Shown here one piece after another: positions 1 to 9,709 of a stretch of 64,000 bases of DNA. Below the pieces are notes generated by a model. The model did no database searches. It worked only from the letters and a program-made list of their open reading frames with translations, and was not told the DNA's origin. The DNA lies in assembly GCF_000763385.1 (NCBI RefSeq), contig NZ_JQFA01000002.1, forward strand, positions 3,658,001-3,722,000, written 5' to 3'. The translations under genes were made by a program, and so were the position numbers. Position 1 is the first letter of the stretch; every line of letters begins with the position of its first letter. This stretch comes from Leptolyngbya sp. KIOST-1. Lineage in GTDB: Bacteria; Cyanobacteriota; Cyanobacteriia; Phormidesmidales; Phormidesmidaceae.

Positions 1-96
1 AGGTGTCACAACTGTTCTAGGGATGGTTACAGCTGCTAAACGCCTAAGAATCAAGGGTTGAAGAAAGCCCATAGCCTGTCGTTTGGGTTAGTTCCT

Positions 97-171
97 GTAG
101 GTGGGTGAAGCGGAGTGGAGTCCAACGCCAGTCAGCCCTGTTGGGTTCTGCTAGCGCACCACCCAATCTAC
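97..171. repeat. Dispersed palindromic repeat, family A, copy 1
   Basis: This imperfect palindrome begins GTAGGTGGGTGAAGCGGAG and ends CACCACCCAATCTAC. Related copies lie near 24290, 40948, 48191 and (partial) 55279. The two arms pair as a long hairpin. The stretch 1-712 otherwise shows no gene I can support. Small open frames there are fragments of repeats. Confidence 0.7.
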
Positions 172-369
172 AAATTTGGGCTTGACAGAGCATTAGTCTG
201 TTGTTTGAGTCGGACGTGGCAAAGCTTGGAGCGACCGGGCCTTTGGTCACAGCGGGTAACACGCCTTAGAGCGCTGGAATAGTTCTACCTAGCGAGTTCC
301 AAGGGTGTGGAAGTAACGACAGTTAGAGACTTGGGGGTAGTCGAGCGGGATTTGGAATTAGACCTATTG

Positions 370-529
370 GGCGTTGCTGAATGCAGGTATGATATACCCC
401 CCAGCCCCCCAATTCTGGGGGAAGTCGAAATCTTAAAGTCCCCATCTCAAAGTCCCCCAGAATTGGGGGATTTAGGGGGCGATGAAAGGATGTCAAGGTT
501 ACAGATTCATGACTCAGTTCAGCAACGCT
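370..529. mobile_element. MITE-like element, copy 1
   Basis: A segment of about 160 bp is bounded by the perfect 11-bp inverted repeat GCGTTGCTGAA (371-381) and TTCAGCAACGC (518-528). Its interior contains internal palindromes around CCCCCAGAATTGGGGG. A second, inverted and diverged copy lies at 49847-49989. It has no coding capacity. Ends of this kind occur on insertion sequences in cyanobacteria, so a non-autonomous element mobilised by a full-length relative is the likeliest explanation. Confidence 0.65.
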
Positions 530-712
530 GACTTATTGAACCGGTCGGTGCACCAAGAATTCATCAGACGGTAAAACGTTGACCCTGCAAGGTAGACAGC
601 CGGGACGGCTATCCCACAAGCGATGAAGGGTGTGCCATACCAAAAAGGTAGGGGAACTCGAAAGCGTCCCCCTACCCTTTGACTCTGACAGTTACTGTTG
701 GTTAACGTCGGC

Positions 713-1507
713 CTATCGGAAAGCCTCATCGGTGCTGGGAGCCCCGTGCTCTAGCCGATACCAGGCATCCTGAATAGCGTACCGGGCCTTATCCCACCCC
801 AGGCGGTTGGAGCGAGGGGTCTGCTCGTAGCGCTGGCGCAGGTGAGGCTCGGCCTGCTGATAGGTCATGCCCTGGGGATAGTAGGTGGAGTAGCCCTCCT
901 GGCCAATCCGGTAGGCGGGGCTGTAGTCGTCGTAGGTGTAGCCAGACTCAATGTAGGGACGGCTGCTGTAGTTTTGCCGCCAGTAGTCGTCGTCGGCATA
1001 GACGGGGGCACCGTGCTCTACCCGGTACCAGGCATCCTGGCTGGCGTAGCGCGCCTTGTCCCAGCCCAGGCGGCGGCCGGGGTAGTCTCGCTCGTAGCGC
1101 TGGCGCAGGTAAGGTTCGGCCTGCTGGTAGGTCATGCCCTGGGGACGGTAGGTGGAGTAGCCTTCGTAGCCGGTGCGGTAGGCGGGGCTGTAGTCATCGT
1201 AGGTGTAGGCCGAATCCACGTAGGGGCGGGTGTGGTAGTTGTCGCGCCAGTAGATGTCTTCCACCGTGGGGTCCAGGGTTTCTGCCACGCTTTTGCCGAG
1301 CAGACCGCCCGCCGCCGAGCCGACCACAGCTCCAATGGCACCGCCAATTGGGCCCCCTGCAATCACGCCCACGGCGGTACCGATGACACCCGCTCCCGCC
1401 GCCCCAACTCCGGTGCCGACAGGGTGGGAGCCCGGTTCACCCGTCACCGGGTCGGGATTGCGGTCAGGATTTAAGTTAGGGTCGAGGTCGTTGTTATTAA
1501 TACTCAT
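713..1507 (-). CDS. Glycine-zipper protein with two long tandem repeats
   Basis: This 264-residue protein has three parts. The N-terminus (1-30) is polar and Asn/Asp-rich. Residues about 31-75 form a Gly/Ala-rich hydrophobic segment with GxxxG spacing (glycine zipper), which suggests membrane association or oligomerisation. Two tandem copies of a roughly 85-residue aromatic-rich unit follow; each contains YTYDDYSPAYR, PQGMTYQQAEP and RLGWDKARYA and ends in EHGAP. The copies are nearly identical in protein and similar in DNA, which indicates a recent internal duplication. I know no function; stress-related surface or envelope roles are common for glycine-zipper proteins, but that is inference. 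It is monocistronic, with ilvD beginning further upstream on the same strand. Confidence 0.8.
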   Translation of the reverse strand: MSINNNDLDPNLNPDRNPDPVTGEPGSHPVGTGVGAAGAGVIGTAVGVIAGGPIGGAIGAVVGSAAGGLLGKSVAETLDPTVEDIYWRDNYHTRPYVDSAYTYDDYSPAYRTGYEGYSTYRPQGMTYQQAEPYLRQRYERDYPGRRLGWDKARYASQDAWYRVEHGAPVYADDDYWRQNYSSRPYIESGYTYDDYSPAYRIGQEGYSTYYPQGMTYQQAEPHLRQRYEQTPRSNRLGWDKARYAIQDAWYRLEHGAPSTDEAFR

Positions 1508-1654
1508 TTAATAGCGTCCATACTAAACAAACGCGGTCGGCAGAGCCCCATTGATCATGGCGGCACTGCAACACCCTTGTTTGAAAATTAGCTAGTTTTT
1601 AACCCGGAGCAAACGGCTAACGGTATGGACCTTGGGGCTCCAAAGGGCAGAGAT

Positions 1655-1702
1655 CGAGAGAGGGGGGAAGGGCCGACGGCCGTCGCTATCCCCCCTTTGT
1701 CT
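1655..1702 (-). terminator. Possible terminator hairpin downstream of ilvD
   Basis: On the minus strand, AAGGGGGGA pairs with TCCCCCCT across a GC-rich inner stem (GACGGCCGTC). It lies 30-80 bases after the ilvD stop codon. No clear U-tract follows, so termination is not certain. Confidence 0.4.
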
Positions 1703-1732
1703 AAACATCTGGGTTTGAAGTAATGTCTGTTA

Positions 1733-3628
1733 CTACCCCAATAGTTCCAAGTTGCGGACTGCCCCCCGGTCGGCGCTGGTGGCCAGCAGCGCGTAGGCCT
1801 TGAGGGCAGCAGTCACCCGGCGCTGGCGGGGTTGGGCGGGCTGCCAGGCGGCATCGCCCTTGGCCATTTTGGCGGCGCGGCGCTGAGCCAGTTCGTCGTC
1901 GGAAATCGCCAGGTTTATGGTGCGGTTGGGGATGTCGATAACGATGCGATCGCCCTCTTCCACCAGGGCAATGTTGCCGCCCGCTGCGGCCTCCGGCGAC
2001 ACGTGGCCGATGGAGAGGCCGGAGGTGCCGCCGGAAAAGCGCCCGTCGGTGAGTAGGGCGCACACCTTACCCAGGCCTTTGGACTTCAGGTAGGAGGTGG
2101 GGTAGAGCATCTCCTGCATGCCGGGGCCGCCGCGCGGACCCTCGTAGCGGATCACCACCACATCGCCGGGCTGAATTCGATCGCCCAGAATGGCATTTAC
2201 GGCTGCGTCCTGACTTTCAAACACGCGGGCAGGCCCCTCAAACACCCGCAGGGTTGAGGTTGGAACGCTGGTGGTGTAGCGCAGCTGATCGGTCTCGAAC
2301 ATGGTGGCGTCGATGCCTGCGGTCTTGACGACACAACCGTCGACGGCCAGATTGCCGTAGAGCACCGCCAGGCCACCCTCCTGGGAATAGGCATGCTCCA
2401 CACTGCGGATGCAGCCCTGTTCGCGGTCCAGATCGAGGTCAGGCCAGCGGGTGTCCTGGCTGAAGGCAACCTGGGTGGGAATGCCCGCCGGGCCCGCCCG
2501 GAAGAAGGTGTGGACAGCCTCGTTGTCGGTGCGGGTTACGTCCCAACGCTCCAGGGCGTCTTTCAGGGTGGGGCTGTGGACGGTGGGCACGTCGCTGTGC
2601 AGCAGCCCGGCTCGCTCCAGCTCGCCCAAAATGCTGAACACGCCCCCGGCCCGATGCACGTCTTCGACGTGATATTTCTGGGTGTTGGGGGCTACCTTGC
2701 AGAGCTGGGGCACCTGCCGCGACAGGCGATCGATGTCGGCCATGGTGAAGTCCACCCCCGCCTCCTGGGCTGCCGCCAGCAGGTGCAAAATAGTGTTGGT
2801 GGAGCCGCCCATGGCGATGTCCAGCATCATGGCGTTCTCAAAGGCTTTGAAGCTGGCGATCGCGCGGGGCAGCACCGACTCGTCATTCTGCTCATAGTGG
2901 CGGCGGGTGATGTCGACGATGGTGCGAGCGGCGGTGAGGAACAGGTCCTTGCGATCGAAGTGGGTGGCGAGAGTGGTGCCGTTGCCCGGCAGCGACAGGC
3001 CGATCGCCTCGGTCAGGCAGTTCATCGAGTTGGCGGTAAACATGCCCGAACAGGATCCGCAGGTGGGGCAGGCGGAGCGCTCGTACTCCTCCGCCACCTC
3101 ATCGCTGATGCGGTTGTCGGCGGCCACCACCATGGCATCCACCAGGTCGAGCTTGTGCTCCGAGAGCTTGGTTTTGCCCGCCTCCATGGGCCCCCCGGAG
3201 ACAAACACCGCCGGAATGTTGAGCCGCAGGGCCGCCATCAGCATGCCGGGGGTAATTTTGTCGCAGTTGGAAATGCAGACTAGAGCGTCGGCGCAGTGGG
3301 CGTTGGCCATGTACTCGACGGAGTCGGCGATGATTTCCCGCGAGGGCAGACTGTAGAGCATGCCGTCGTGGCCCATGGCAATGCCATCGTCCACGGCGAT
3401 GGTGTTGAATTCCTTGGCGACGCCCCCAGCCGCTTCGATCTCACGGCACACCAGCTGACCCAGATCCTTCAGATGCACATGGCCCGGCACAAACTGAGTA
3501 AAGGAGTTGGCGACTGCAATGATGGGCTTTTCAAAGTCCTCCGTTTGCATTCCGGTGGCGCGCCAGAGGGCACGGGCACCGGCCATATTGCGGCCGTAGG
3601 TCGAGGTTTTGGAGCGATAGGTCGGCAT
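1733..3628 (-). CDS. ilvD: Dihydroxy-acid dehydratase (IlvD), E. coli-type long form
   Basis: IlvD converts 2,3-dihydroxy-3-methylbutanoate (and the isoleucine analogue) to the 2-oxo acid in branched-chain amino acid synthesis. The 631-residue sequence tracks the E. coli enzyme nearly end to end: [24 protein letters not shown], the cluster cysteines in [11 protein letters not shown] and [24 protein letters not shown], and [19 protein letters not shown] near the C-terminus. A stretch around residues 445-460 ([15 protein letters not shown]) looks like a short insertion before the conserved [11 protein letters not shown]. Many cyanobacteria carry a shorter IlvD of about 560 residues, so this long form may be a second or transferred copy. 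It appears to be transcribed alone. Confidence 0.95.
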   Translation of the reverse strand: MPTYRSKTSTYGRNMAGARALWRATGMQTEDFEKPIIAVANSFTQFVPGHVHLKDLGQLVCREIEAAGGVAKEFNTIAVDDGIAMGHDGMLYSLPSREIIADSVEYMANAHCADALVCISNCDKITPGMLMAALRLNIPAVFVSGGPMEAGKTKLSEHKLDLVDAMVVAADNRISDEVAEEYERSACPTCGSCSGMFTANSMNCLTEAIGLSLPGNGTTLATHFDRKDLFLTAARTIVDITRRHYEQNDESVLPRAIASFKAFENAMMLDIAMGGSTNTILHLLAAAQEAGVDFTMADIDRLSRQVPQLCKVAPNTQKYHVEDVHRAGGVFSILGELERAGLLHSDVPTVHSPTLKDALERWDVTRTDNEAVHTFFRAGPAGIPTQVAFSQDTRWPDLDLDREQGCIRSVEHAYSQEGGLAVLYGNLAVDGCVVKTAGIDATMFETDQLRYTTSVPTSTLRVFEGPARVFESQDAAVNAILGDRIQPGDVVVIRYEGPRGGPGMQEMLYPTSYLKSKGLGKVCALLTDGRFSGGTSGLSIGHVSPEAAAGGNIALVEEGDRIVIDIPNRTINLAISDDELAQRRAAKMAKGDAAWQPAQPRQRRVTAALKAYALLATSADRGAVRNLELLG

Positions 3629-4076
3629 GGCACGTCCTCAGAGATCTAAGGGTTTGGTTAACGTCAGATGTTGACGGGTGGAGGTGCAGGGGAGGGCATA
3701 ACCCGTAACCCCCACAATAGCTGACTCTGTAGTTGAAATAGCGAGTTCAATTGGCGGCTTGCCATGACTCAAGAGACCCAGGCGCGATCGCCGATAAATC
3801 TTTAGCATCTGGTTGCCGCCCTGGGGAAAGCCCTGGGGAAACCCGCAGGCAACCGGCTGAATCTGAATTTTAAACCATTCAGCTGACCAAACTGGTCTAT
3901 GATTTGGCCAACCGATCCCGGGGGTACCGCCAGATATTTAAGCCTAGTAGAGCAAGTCTAGTAGAGCGATCGCGGCTCCATAACCATCGCTGGGCAGGCC
4001 GCCTCTGCCTGCCGTTGTGGACACGATTCTGCCAAACAAGTTAAAGTGGTACTGACTATGAATTACCCTCAAGTCT
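3629..4076. other. Divergent ilvD / fur-family intergenic region
   Basis: This 448-bp spacer lies between divergent start codons and must hold both promoters. A 12-bp direct repeat (CTAGTAGAGCAA / CTAGTAGAGCGA) lies at about 3943-3970. I see no clear PerR or Fur box and no gene. Confidence 0.5.
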
Positions 4077-4523
4077 ATGGCAGAGCAGGCCGCCCCTATC
4101 CCCCCAATTACGTCCCTGGAAGATGCCATTGAGCGCTGCCAGACCCTTGGCATGCGGCTCAGTCGGCAGCGGCGCTACATTCTAGAGCTGCTCTGGCAGC
4201 ACCAGGGTCACCTCTCCGCCCGCGAAATTTACGATCGCCTCAATCAGCAGGGCCGCGAAATTGGCCACACCTCCGTCTACCAAAACCTCGATGCCCTTTC
4301 AGAACAGGGCATTATCGAGTGCGTCGAGCGGGCCGACGGTCGCCTCTACGGCCACCTGAGCGACTCCCACAGCCATGTCAACTGCCTCGACACCAACGAA
4401 ATCATCGACATCCAGGTCACCCTGCCCGCCGATCTGATTCAGCAAATCGAGGCCCACACCGGGGTGACCATCACCGACTACCGCATCGACTTCTTTGGCA
4501 CCACAACCAGGCCCAGGGAATAG
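4077..4523 (+). CDS. Fur-family regulator, PerR/FurC-like
   Basis: A metal-dependent repressor of the Fur superfamily, 148 residues. Residues 20-85 are the winged helix (RLSRQRRYILELLWQHQGHLS, with HTSVYQNLDALSEQGII as recognition region). The C-terminal half holds the metal site GHLSDSHSHVNC. The paired CxxC zinc motifs of many Fur, Zur and PerR proteins are absent. In cyanobacteria this pattern is typical of the PerR/FurC group that senses peroxide. The assignment to PerR rather than Fur or Zur rests on that absence and on overall resemblance, so it is likely but not proven. It faces ilvD divergently. Confidence 0.85.
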   Translation: MAEQAAPIPPITSLEDAIERCQTLGMRLSRQRRYILELLWQHQGHLSAREIYDRLNQQGREIGHTSVYQNLDALSEQGIIECVERADGRLYGHLSDSHSHVNCLDTNEIIDIQVTLPADLIQQIEAHTGVTITDYRIDFFGTTTRPRE

Positions 4524-4568
4524 CTATCGCCCTCAGGCTGCGGTAAAGAGCTGATTGGCCAGCTATCC

Positions 4569-4592
4569 CTGGGGCCTGAGACCAGGCCCCTA
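4569..4592. terminator. Bidirectional hairpin between convergent genes
   Basis: A perfect 8-bp stem, GGGGCCTG / CAGGCCCC, with a 4-nt loop lies at the meeting point of the convergent Fur-family and SDR genes. It overlaps the last bases of the SDR gene. It has no U-tract on either side. Confidence 0.5.
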
Positions 4593-5396
4593 GGTGGAGC
4601 GCATCGGTCGCCGCTGGGACCGGCCCGCCTGCGAGGGAGCCAGCAGCTGAATCATCGGCTCGACCAGCCAGGGGGCCAGCCGCTGGGCCCACAGGGCCGC
4701 GTGACTCTGCCAGCCCACCAAAATTTCAGCCTGCCCCCGGCGCAGCCCCCGCACCAGGGCCTCGGCCACCTGGTCGGGCGTTGCGGGCTGTACCCCCCGA
4801 AACCAGTCAAAGCTCCTCACCATATCGGTATCGGTCAGCGAGGGCAGCAGCGCCACCACCCGCACCCGGTGGGGGGCCAGTTCGCTCCGCAGGGCCTGGG
4901 TAAAACCAACGATTGCGAACTTTGTGGCTGAATAGGTGGCCATGGTTGGAGCCGCCACCTTGCCCATCAGGCTGGACACGTTGACAATGCAGCCCTCGCG
5001 GCGGGCCGCCATCCGGCGAGCCACCAGGCGGGTGACGGTGTAGAGCCCAATCAGGTTGGTGGAGATTTCGGCCTGCACCTGGGGCAGCTTGGCCTGCAGA
5101 AATGGGGTCTGGTGGGCCACCCCGGCGCAGTTAACCAGCAGGTGCACCGGGCCGTGGTGCTGCCAGGCGCGGGCAATGACGACATTGGCCTGAATCGGGT
5201 CAGACAGATCGACGGGGAGCACAATCGCCTCGGCCCCCAGCTGCCGCACCTCGGCGGCAACGGCCTCCAGGCGCTGGGCGTTGCGGGCCACCAGCAAAAT
5301 GCGCTGCATCCCCTGGCGGGCCAGAGCATGGGCGATCGCACGGCCGATGCCGCGCGAGGCCCCGGTAATCAGAGCTGTTTTTCCGCAAAAATGCAT
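4590..5396 (-). CDS. Short-chain dehydrogenase/reductase
   Basis: An NAD(P)-dependent oxidoreductase of the classical SDR family, 268 residues. The cofactor motif TGASRGIG is at 11-18, NCAG at 89-92, and the catalytic triad is Ser141/142, Tyr155 and Lys159 (YSATK). The residue after the second beta strand is Arg (VARNAQR), which favours NADPH. The C-terminal 35 residues (WLVEPMIQLLAP onwards) are hydrophobic then basic and could lie on the membrane, as in SDRs acting on lipids. The substrate cannot be told from sequence. Confidence 0.88.
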   Translation of the reverse strand: MHFCGKTALITGASRGIGRAIAHALARQGMQRILLVARNAQRLEAVAAEVRQLGAEAIVLPVDLSDPIQANVVIARAWQHHGPVHLLVNCAGVAHQTPFLQAKLPQVQAEISTNLIGLYTVTRLVARRMAARREGCIVNVSSLMGKVAAPTMATYSATKFAIVGFTQALRSELAPHRVRVVALLPSLTDTDMVRSFDWFRGVQPATPDQVAEALVRGLRRGQAEILVGWQSHAALWAQRLAPWLVEPMIQLLAPSQAGRSQRRPMRST

Positions 5397-6068
5397 AGAA
5401 ACCTCCTGCTGAATCCGGCGCAGTGCCGTCAGCGTGATCAGAGTTTGGAGTGCTGGGCACGCCTGGCCAACCAGGTCGGTACCAGCAGCACGGGTGAATT
5501 GAGCAGACTTGGCTACAAAAGGGCTGAGCTTGTGTGGATAACGGCGATGGCGTTCGACAAGCCGGGGGCTGAAGTCAATACTGCCCTGGGCAGGGTCGTT
5601 GCTCTCGGGTGCAGCCCTACTGCGGGGCCTTTACCGAACGCCTTGGGAACGGGTGCTGTGCGTTTGGGGCATGGATTTTGCTCTCCTGAATGAAAGACCA
5701 TCCGAACCATTGCCTCAGACGTTAGCACCGGGATCAGGGAGCGACAACGATCCTGAACAAAGTCGGCGGATTGTAAAAGTTCTTATCCCTTTTCTCATAA
5801 ATTTCCTGAACCTAACCCCGCCTTTCCCGAAGGCAAGTTTTTCTGTCTCAAAAGAATTCCGGCTGCATAAGGGTTCTGGAGACCGGCTTGGTTCCATAAG
5901 AATTTGACCCGGCGGGAACTCCAACCTGAGAGCACGACTCGGTGTCCTAAGCTACGTATCGTTCTGTAAGTGTTCTGCAGGCAGCGGTGGGGGCCTAAGC
6001 TAGAGAGCAGGCCAGGTCGCGGACCCCTGGCCAGGGTAGTCAAGCCGGTGTAGTAAAGGGGAAGGCCG
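5397..6068. other. Intergenic region without a recognisable gene
   Basis: This 672-bp spacer lies between the divergent SDR and LpxB-related genes. Its left half has normal GC; 5760-5950 is AT-richer. I see no gene, RNA or repeat that I can name, and the open frames do not look coding. Promoters for both flanking genes must be here. Confidence 0.4.
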
Positions 6069-7376
6069 ATGGAACCCAGCGACATTTTGATCCTCTCCAA
6101 CGGGCCAGGGGAAATTTCCACCTGGGTGCGCCCGGTGGTGCGATCGCTGCGCGAACACCTGCCTGACCCCAGCCAGGTCCGCATCTCCGTGGTGCTGTCC
6201 CCCTGCGCCAATGCCTCCGGTCGCGAGGCCGAGATGGCCCGCCAGCTGCCGGGGGTCGATCGCGTCCAGGGGCCAGAGCACTTTTTCGCCTTTCTGCTGG
6301 CGGGCAAAACCGCCGACCGCTGGGACTGGCGCGAGCGCGGGGTGGTGCTGTTTTTGGGCGGCGACCAGATCTACCCGGTGGTGGTGGGCCGCCGCCTGGG
6401 CTACCGCACCGTGATCTACGCCGAGTGGGAGGCCCGCTGGCACAACTGGATCGATCGCTTCGGCTGCATGACCGCCAACATTGTGGAGTCGGCCCCGCCC
6501 GAGTTTCGCCAGAAGTGCGCGGTGATCGGCGACCTGATGGCCGACGTGCAGGGGGACGCGATCGACCGCGAGGCGGTGAGCGATAGTCAGGGACTGGCCC
6601 TTGGGGGCCAACGCCTTGCCTTACCCCCCGCCCACGACCTGATTGGCCTCATGCCCGGCTCCAAAAAAAATAAGCTCAGCGTGGGGCTGCCCTTCTGCCT
6701 GGGCACCGCCGAGGCCATTCACCGGCTGCGGCCCAGCACCCAGTTTGTGATTCCGGTGGCACCGATGCTGTCGCTAGAGGCGCTGGCCCAGTTTGCCGAT
6801 GCGGCCCACAACCCCGATATTCGCCTGGTTGAAGGGGCGGCCACGGCGGCACTGGTGGAGCCGGAGTCGGCCCTGCCCAGGCTGCGTACCCCCAGCGGGC
6901 TGGAGGTGCTGCTGTGGCAGGCCAGCCCCGCCTACGACCTGATGAGCCAGATGCAGTTCTGCCTCACCACCGTGGGGGCCAACACCGCCGAGCTGGGCTC
7001 CCTGGGCATTCCCATGATGGTGCTGCTGCCCACCCAAAAGCTGGAGGTGATGAAAGCCTGGGACGGCGTGCCGGGGCTGCTGGCCAACCTGCCCCTGGTG
7101 GGAGACAGCCTAGCCAAACTCATCAATCGGCTGGTGCTGCGACAGATATATAAGGAAGGCAAACTGTTCGCCTGGCCCAATATCTGGGCTAAGCGGGAGA
7201 TTGTGCCCGAGCGGATCGGCCCGCTCAAGCCGGGGGAAGTGGCCGCCCAGGTGGTGGATTACCTGAGTAACCCCGCCGCCCTGGAGGCGATCCGGCAGGA
7301 CCTGCGATCGGTGCGCGGGGAGGCCGGGGCGGCGGCAAAGCTGGCGGCGATGGTGGTCGAAGAGCTAAGGTCGTGA
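6069..7376 (+). CDS. LpxB-related (lipid-A-disaccharide synthase-like) protein
   Basis: A 435-residue protein of the GT-B fold group related to LpxB. The N-terminus DILILSNGPGEISTWVRPVV matches the nucleotide-sugar/acceptor loop of that group. FLGGDQIYPVVVGRRLGY and IGDLMAD follow. The C-terminal half has GLMPGSKKNKLSVGLPF and LTTVGANTAELGSLGIPMMVLLPTQ, typical of the nucleotide-binding lobe. Cyanobacteria commonly carry this paralogue beside a true LpxB; its acceptor is not known to me. The gene stands 66 bp before an MFS gene on the same strand and may be co-transcribed with it. Confidence 0.8.
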   Translation: MEPSDILILSNGPGEISTWVRPVVRSLREHLPDPSQVRISVVLSPCANASGREAEMARQLPGVDRVQGPEHFFAFLLAGKTADRWDWRERGVVLFLGGDQIYPVVVGRRLGYRTVIYAEWEARWHNWIDRFGCMTANIVESAPPEFRQKCAVIGDLMADVQGDAIDREAVSDSQGLALGGQRLALPPAHDLIGLMPGSKKNKLSVGLPFCLGTAEAIHRLRPSTQFVIPVAPMLSLEALAQFADAAHNPDIRLVEGAATAALVEPESALPRLRTPSGLEVLLWQASPAYDLMSQMQFCLTTVGANTAELGSLGIPMMVLLPTQKLEVMKAWDGVPGLLANLPLVGDSLAKLINRLVLRQIYKEGKLFAWPNIWAKREIVPERIGPLKPGEVAAQVVDYLSNPAALEAIRQDLRSVRGEAGAAAKLAAMVVEELRS

Positions 7377-7442
7377 TACCGAACGTGAGACGTCAACTGG
7401 CGCGATCGCTCTGTAGTCCAAGCCGCCCAACCCAGACAGCCT

Positions 7443-8657
7443 ATGACTGAGACAGCCACCGCTAAACCATCGATTCTGTGGGGGCCGGTGTGGGGCCTCG
7501 CCGCCATGCAGGGGGCGATCACGCTGCTTTGGGTGATCTACAACCTCTACCTGGTGCAGCTGCTGACCCGGCTGGGGTTCCCCCAGGGGTGGGCGGTGGG
7601 GCTGCTGGTGGTGGAAAACCTGCTGGCCATGGGGATAGAACCGCTGATGGGCACCTTTTCCGATCGCCTCCAGCACCAGATCGGCACCCGTCTGCCGATC
7701 ATCAGCCTGGGGGTGGTGCTGACGGCGGGCCTGTTTGTGGTGATTCCGACGGCGCTGGTGTGGGGGCAGGGGGCGCTGCGCTGGGGGCTACCGCTGCTGC
7801 TGGTGGCCTGGGCCATGGCGATGGCGGTGTTTCGCAGTCCGGCCCTGTCGCTGCTGGGGCGCTACGCCATGGGCACGCAGCTGCCCCAGGCGGCCAGTAT
7901 TCTCACCCTGGTGGGCGGAGTGTCTGGGGCGATGGGGCCGCTGGCGGGCCCGTTGATTTTGGGTCTGGGGCCAATGGTGGCGTTTTCCCTGGGGTCAGTG
8001 GTGCTGCTGCTGGCGGCCCTGGTGCTGTGGTGGGCAGGGCCGAAGGGAATGGTGGCACCGGCCGAGAACACGGATCCGGCGGCGATCGCGATTTCCTGGG
8101 CCAGCCTGGGGCTGGTCTTTGGCACCGGGGTTGGGGTGGGTCTGGGCTTCCGGCTGGTGATGAGCGCCCTGCCCGCCACCCTGAGCGCACGGGTGCCCGA
8201 CGCCAATCCACCCCTGGTGTTGGGGGCCCTGTTCTTCGCCCTGGCCCTGACGGCGATTCCGGCCGGGCAGCTGGCCCGCCGCCTGGGCAACCGCCGGGCG
8301 ATGGTCCTGGGACTGAGCGCTATGGCTAGCCTGGCGGTGCTGGTAGGGGCAATTCCCAGTACAGCGGTGGGCATGGTGCTGGCGGCTCTATTTGGGGCGG
8401 CGCTCAGCCTGGTTTCCAACGGTACCCTGCCCTTTGCCCTGACCATGGTGCCCCCGGCCCGCGCCGGCCTGGGCACCGGCACCTACTTCAGCGGCGGCGC
8501 GCTGGCCGCCAGCCTGGGCGGCGGCCTGTTTGTCAACAGTGGGTTAGGCCCAACCGTGATTACCCTGGTGGCGGCCCTGGCGTTTTTGCTGGCGGGGCTG
8601 TGTGTGGGTGCCAGCGGACAGTTGCGTGGGGTGTCGGAGGTCAGAGGTCAGGGGTGA
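7443..8657 (+). CDS. MFS transporter (SLC45-like)
   Basis: A 404-residue integral membrane protein with about 12 hydrophobic segments. The loop after helix 2 carries MGTFSDRLQHQIGTRLP, the MFS signature between helices 2 and 3, and a second such loop occurs at ARRLGNRRAM midway. The SDR..GTR-P form resembles the SLC45/sugar:cation group. The substrate is unknown. It follows the LpxB-related gene closely and converges on an ABC ATPase. Confidence 0.85.
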   Translation: MTETATAKPSILWGPVWGLAAMQGAITLLWVIYNLYLVQLLTRLGFPQGWAVGLLVVENLLAMGIEPLMGTFSDRLQHQIGTRLPIISLGVVLTAGLFVVIPTALVWGQGALRWGLPLLLVAWAMAMAVFRSPALSLLGRYAMGTQLPQAASILTLVGGVSGAMGPLAGPLILGLGPMVAFSLGSVVLLLAALVLWWAGPKGMVAPAENTDPAAIAISWASLGLVFGTGVGVGLGFRLVMSALPATLSARVPDANPPLVLGALFFALALTAIPAGQLARRLGNRRAMVLGLSAMASLAVLVGAIPSTAVGMVLAALFGAALSLVSNGTLPFALTMVPPARAGLGTGTYFSGGALAASLGGGLFVNSGLGPTVITLVAALAFLLAGLCVGASGQLRGVSEVRGQG

Positions 8658-8703
8658 AAGGGTGGGTGTCGAATACCCCTCACGTCTCCATTGCCCCATC
8701 TCC

Positions 8704-9603
8704 TCACCCCGCCATGCCCCGCGTCACTTCCAGATAGACATGCTCCAGCTTCACCGGGCTGCGGGCGATTGAGTCGAGGGGAATGCCCTCAAAGCGATCG
8801 ATCAAGTCCTTGAGGTCGAGCTGTTCGGGCACCCAAAAGGCCAGGTCGCCGCCGTAGGTGCGGTGGGGGTAGCCGAGCTGCTGGGCGCGGGCAATCGCCC
8901 CCTGGGGGTCGCGGGTCTCCACCGTGACAATCTCCTGGGCCGGAATGCGCGATCGCAGCTGCTCCAGCGTCCCCTCGGCCAGCATCTGCCCCTGGCTCAA
9001 AATGCCGATCCGCTGGCACAGCCGCTCCACCTCATCCAGCAGGTGGGAGGTCAGCAGCACCGTCACCCCCATCGCCTTAAACTGGCGAATCAGCCCCCAG
9101 AGTTCCTGGCGCGCTTCAATATCCAGGCCGGTGGTGGGTTCGTCAAGAATCACCAGCTTGGGGCGGTGCAGCATCGACGCCGCCATGCTCAGCCGCCGCT
9201 GCATGCCGCCGCTGAGGCGCTCCACCGGGGTGTGCCGCTGCTCCAGCAGGTTGACCGCCTCCAGACACACCTCGATTCGCCGCAGGCAGTCCCGGCGAGA
9301 CAGCCCGTAGAGACGGCCCAAAAAGAACAGATTGTCGCTACAGGTGAGACTGCCGTAGAGCAGATTGCTCTGGGGCGTCACCCCCACCAGAGCTTTGGTG
9401 GCCTCTCCGGCGGGGCGATCGCCAATCGTGACCGAGCCGCTGTCGGCCCGCAGCAACCCGCAAATAATGTTGATGGTGGTGGTTTTACCGGCGCCGTTGG
9501 GGCCGAGCAGGCCGTAGATTTCGCCCGGCTGGAGGTCAAGGCTGAGGTTGTGCAGCACCGACTTAGAGCCATAACGCTTACAAAGGTTTTCAAGCTTTAA
9601 CAT
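8704..9603 (-). CDS. ABC transporter ATP-binding protein
   Basis: A 299-residue ATPase of the DrrA/CcmA type. Walker A is GPNGAGKTT, the Q-loop PQSN, the signature LSGGMQRRL, Walker B LVILDEPTTGLD and the switch TSHLLDEVE. The roughly 80 residues after the nucleotide-binding domain form the usual regulatory tail of this group. I place the start at the ATG immediately before LKLENLCKRYG (9603), because the in-frame extension upstream is not conserved in character and would overlap the divergent promoter. No permease gene is adjacent, so its membrane partner lies elsewhere. Confidence 0.9.
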   Translation of the reverse strand: MLKLENLCKRYGSKSVLHNLSLDLQPGEIYGLLGPNGAGKTTTINIICGLLRADSGSVTIGDRPAGEATKALVGVTPQSNLLYGSLTCSDNLFFLGRLYGLSRRDCLRRIEVCLEAVNLLEQRHTPVERLSGGMQRRLSMAASMLHRPKLVILDEPTTGLDIEARQELWGLIRQFKAMGVTVLLTSHLLDEVERLCQRIGILSQGQMLAEGTLEQLRSRIPAQEIVTVETRDPQGAIARAQQLGYPHRTYGGDLAFWVPEQLDLKDLIDRFEGIPLDSIARSPVKLEHVYLEVTRGMAG

Positions 9604-9709
9604 GCGGGGGGGCAACTTTGGGGCCGAAGGTGGCTGCCTTCCCCTGCCGTTGGTTATGCTCAAGACAGGAGGCAGGGAAACGCCCCTGTATCTTATCAGT
9701 GAGGACCCT

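Noticed and set aside
307..531. Short plus-strand open frame at the left end
   Set aside because: It lies across the MITE-like element and is made of its palindromes.
842..1474. Plus-strand open frame opposite the glycine-zipper gene
   Set aside because: Its Val/Gly-rich translation mirrors the repeats of the minus-strand protein; no independent support.
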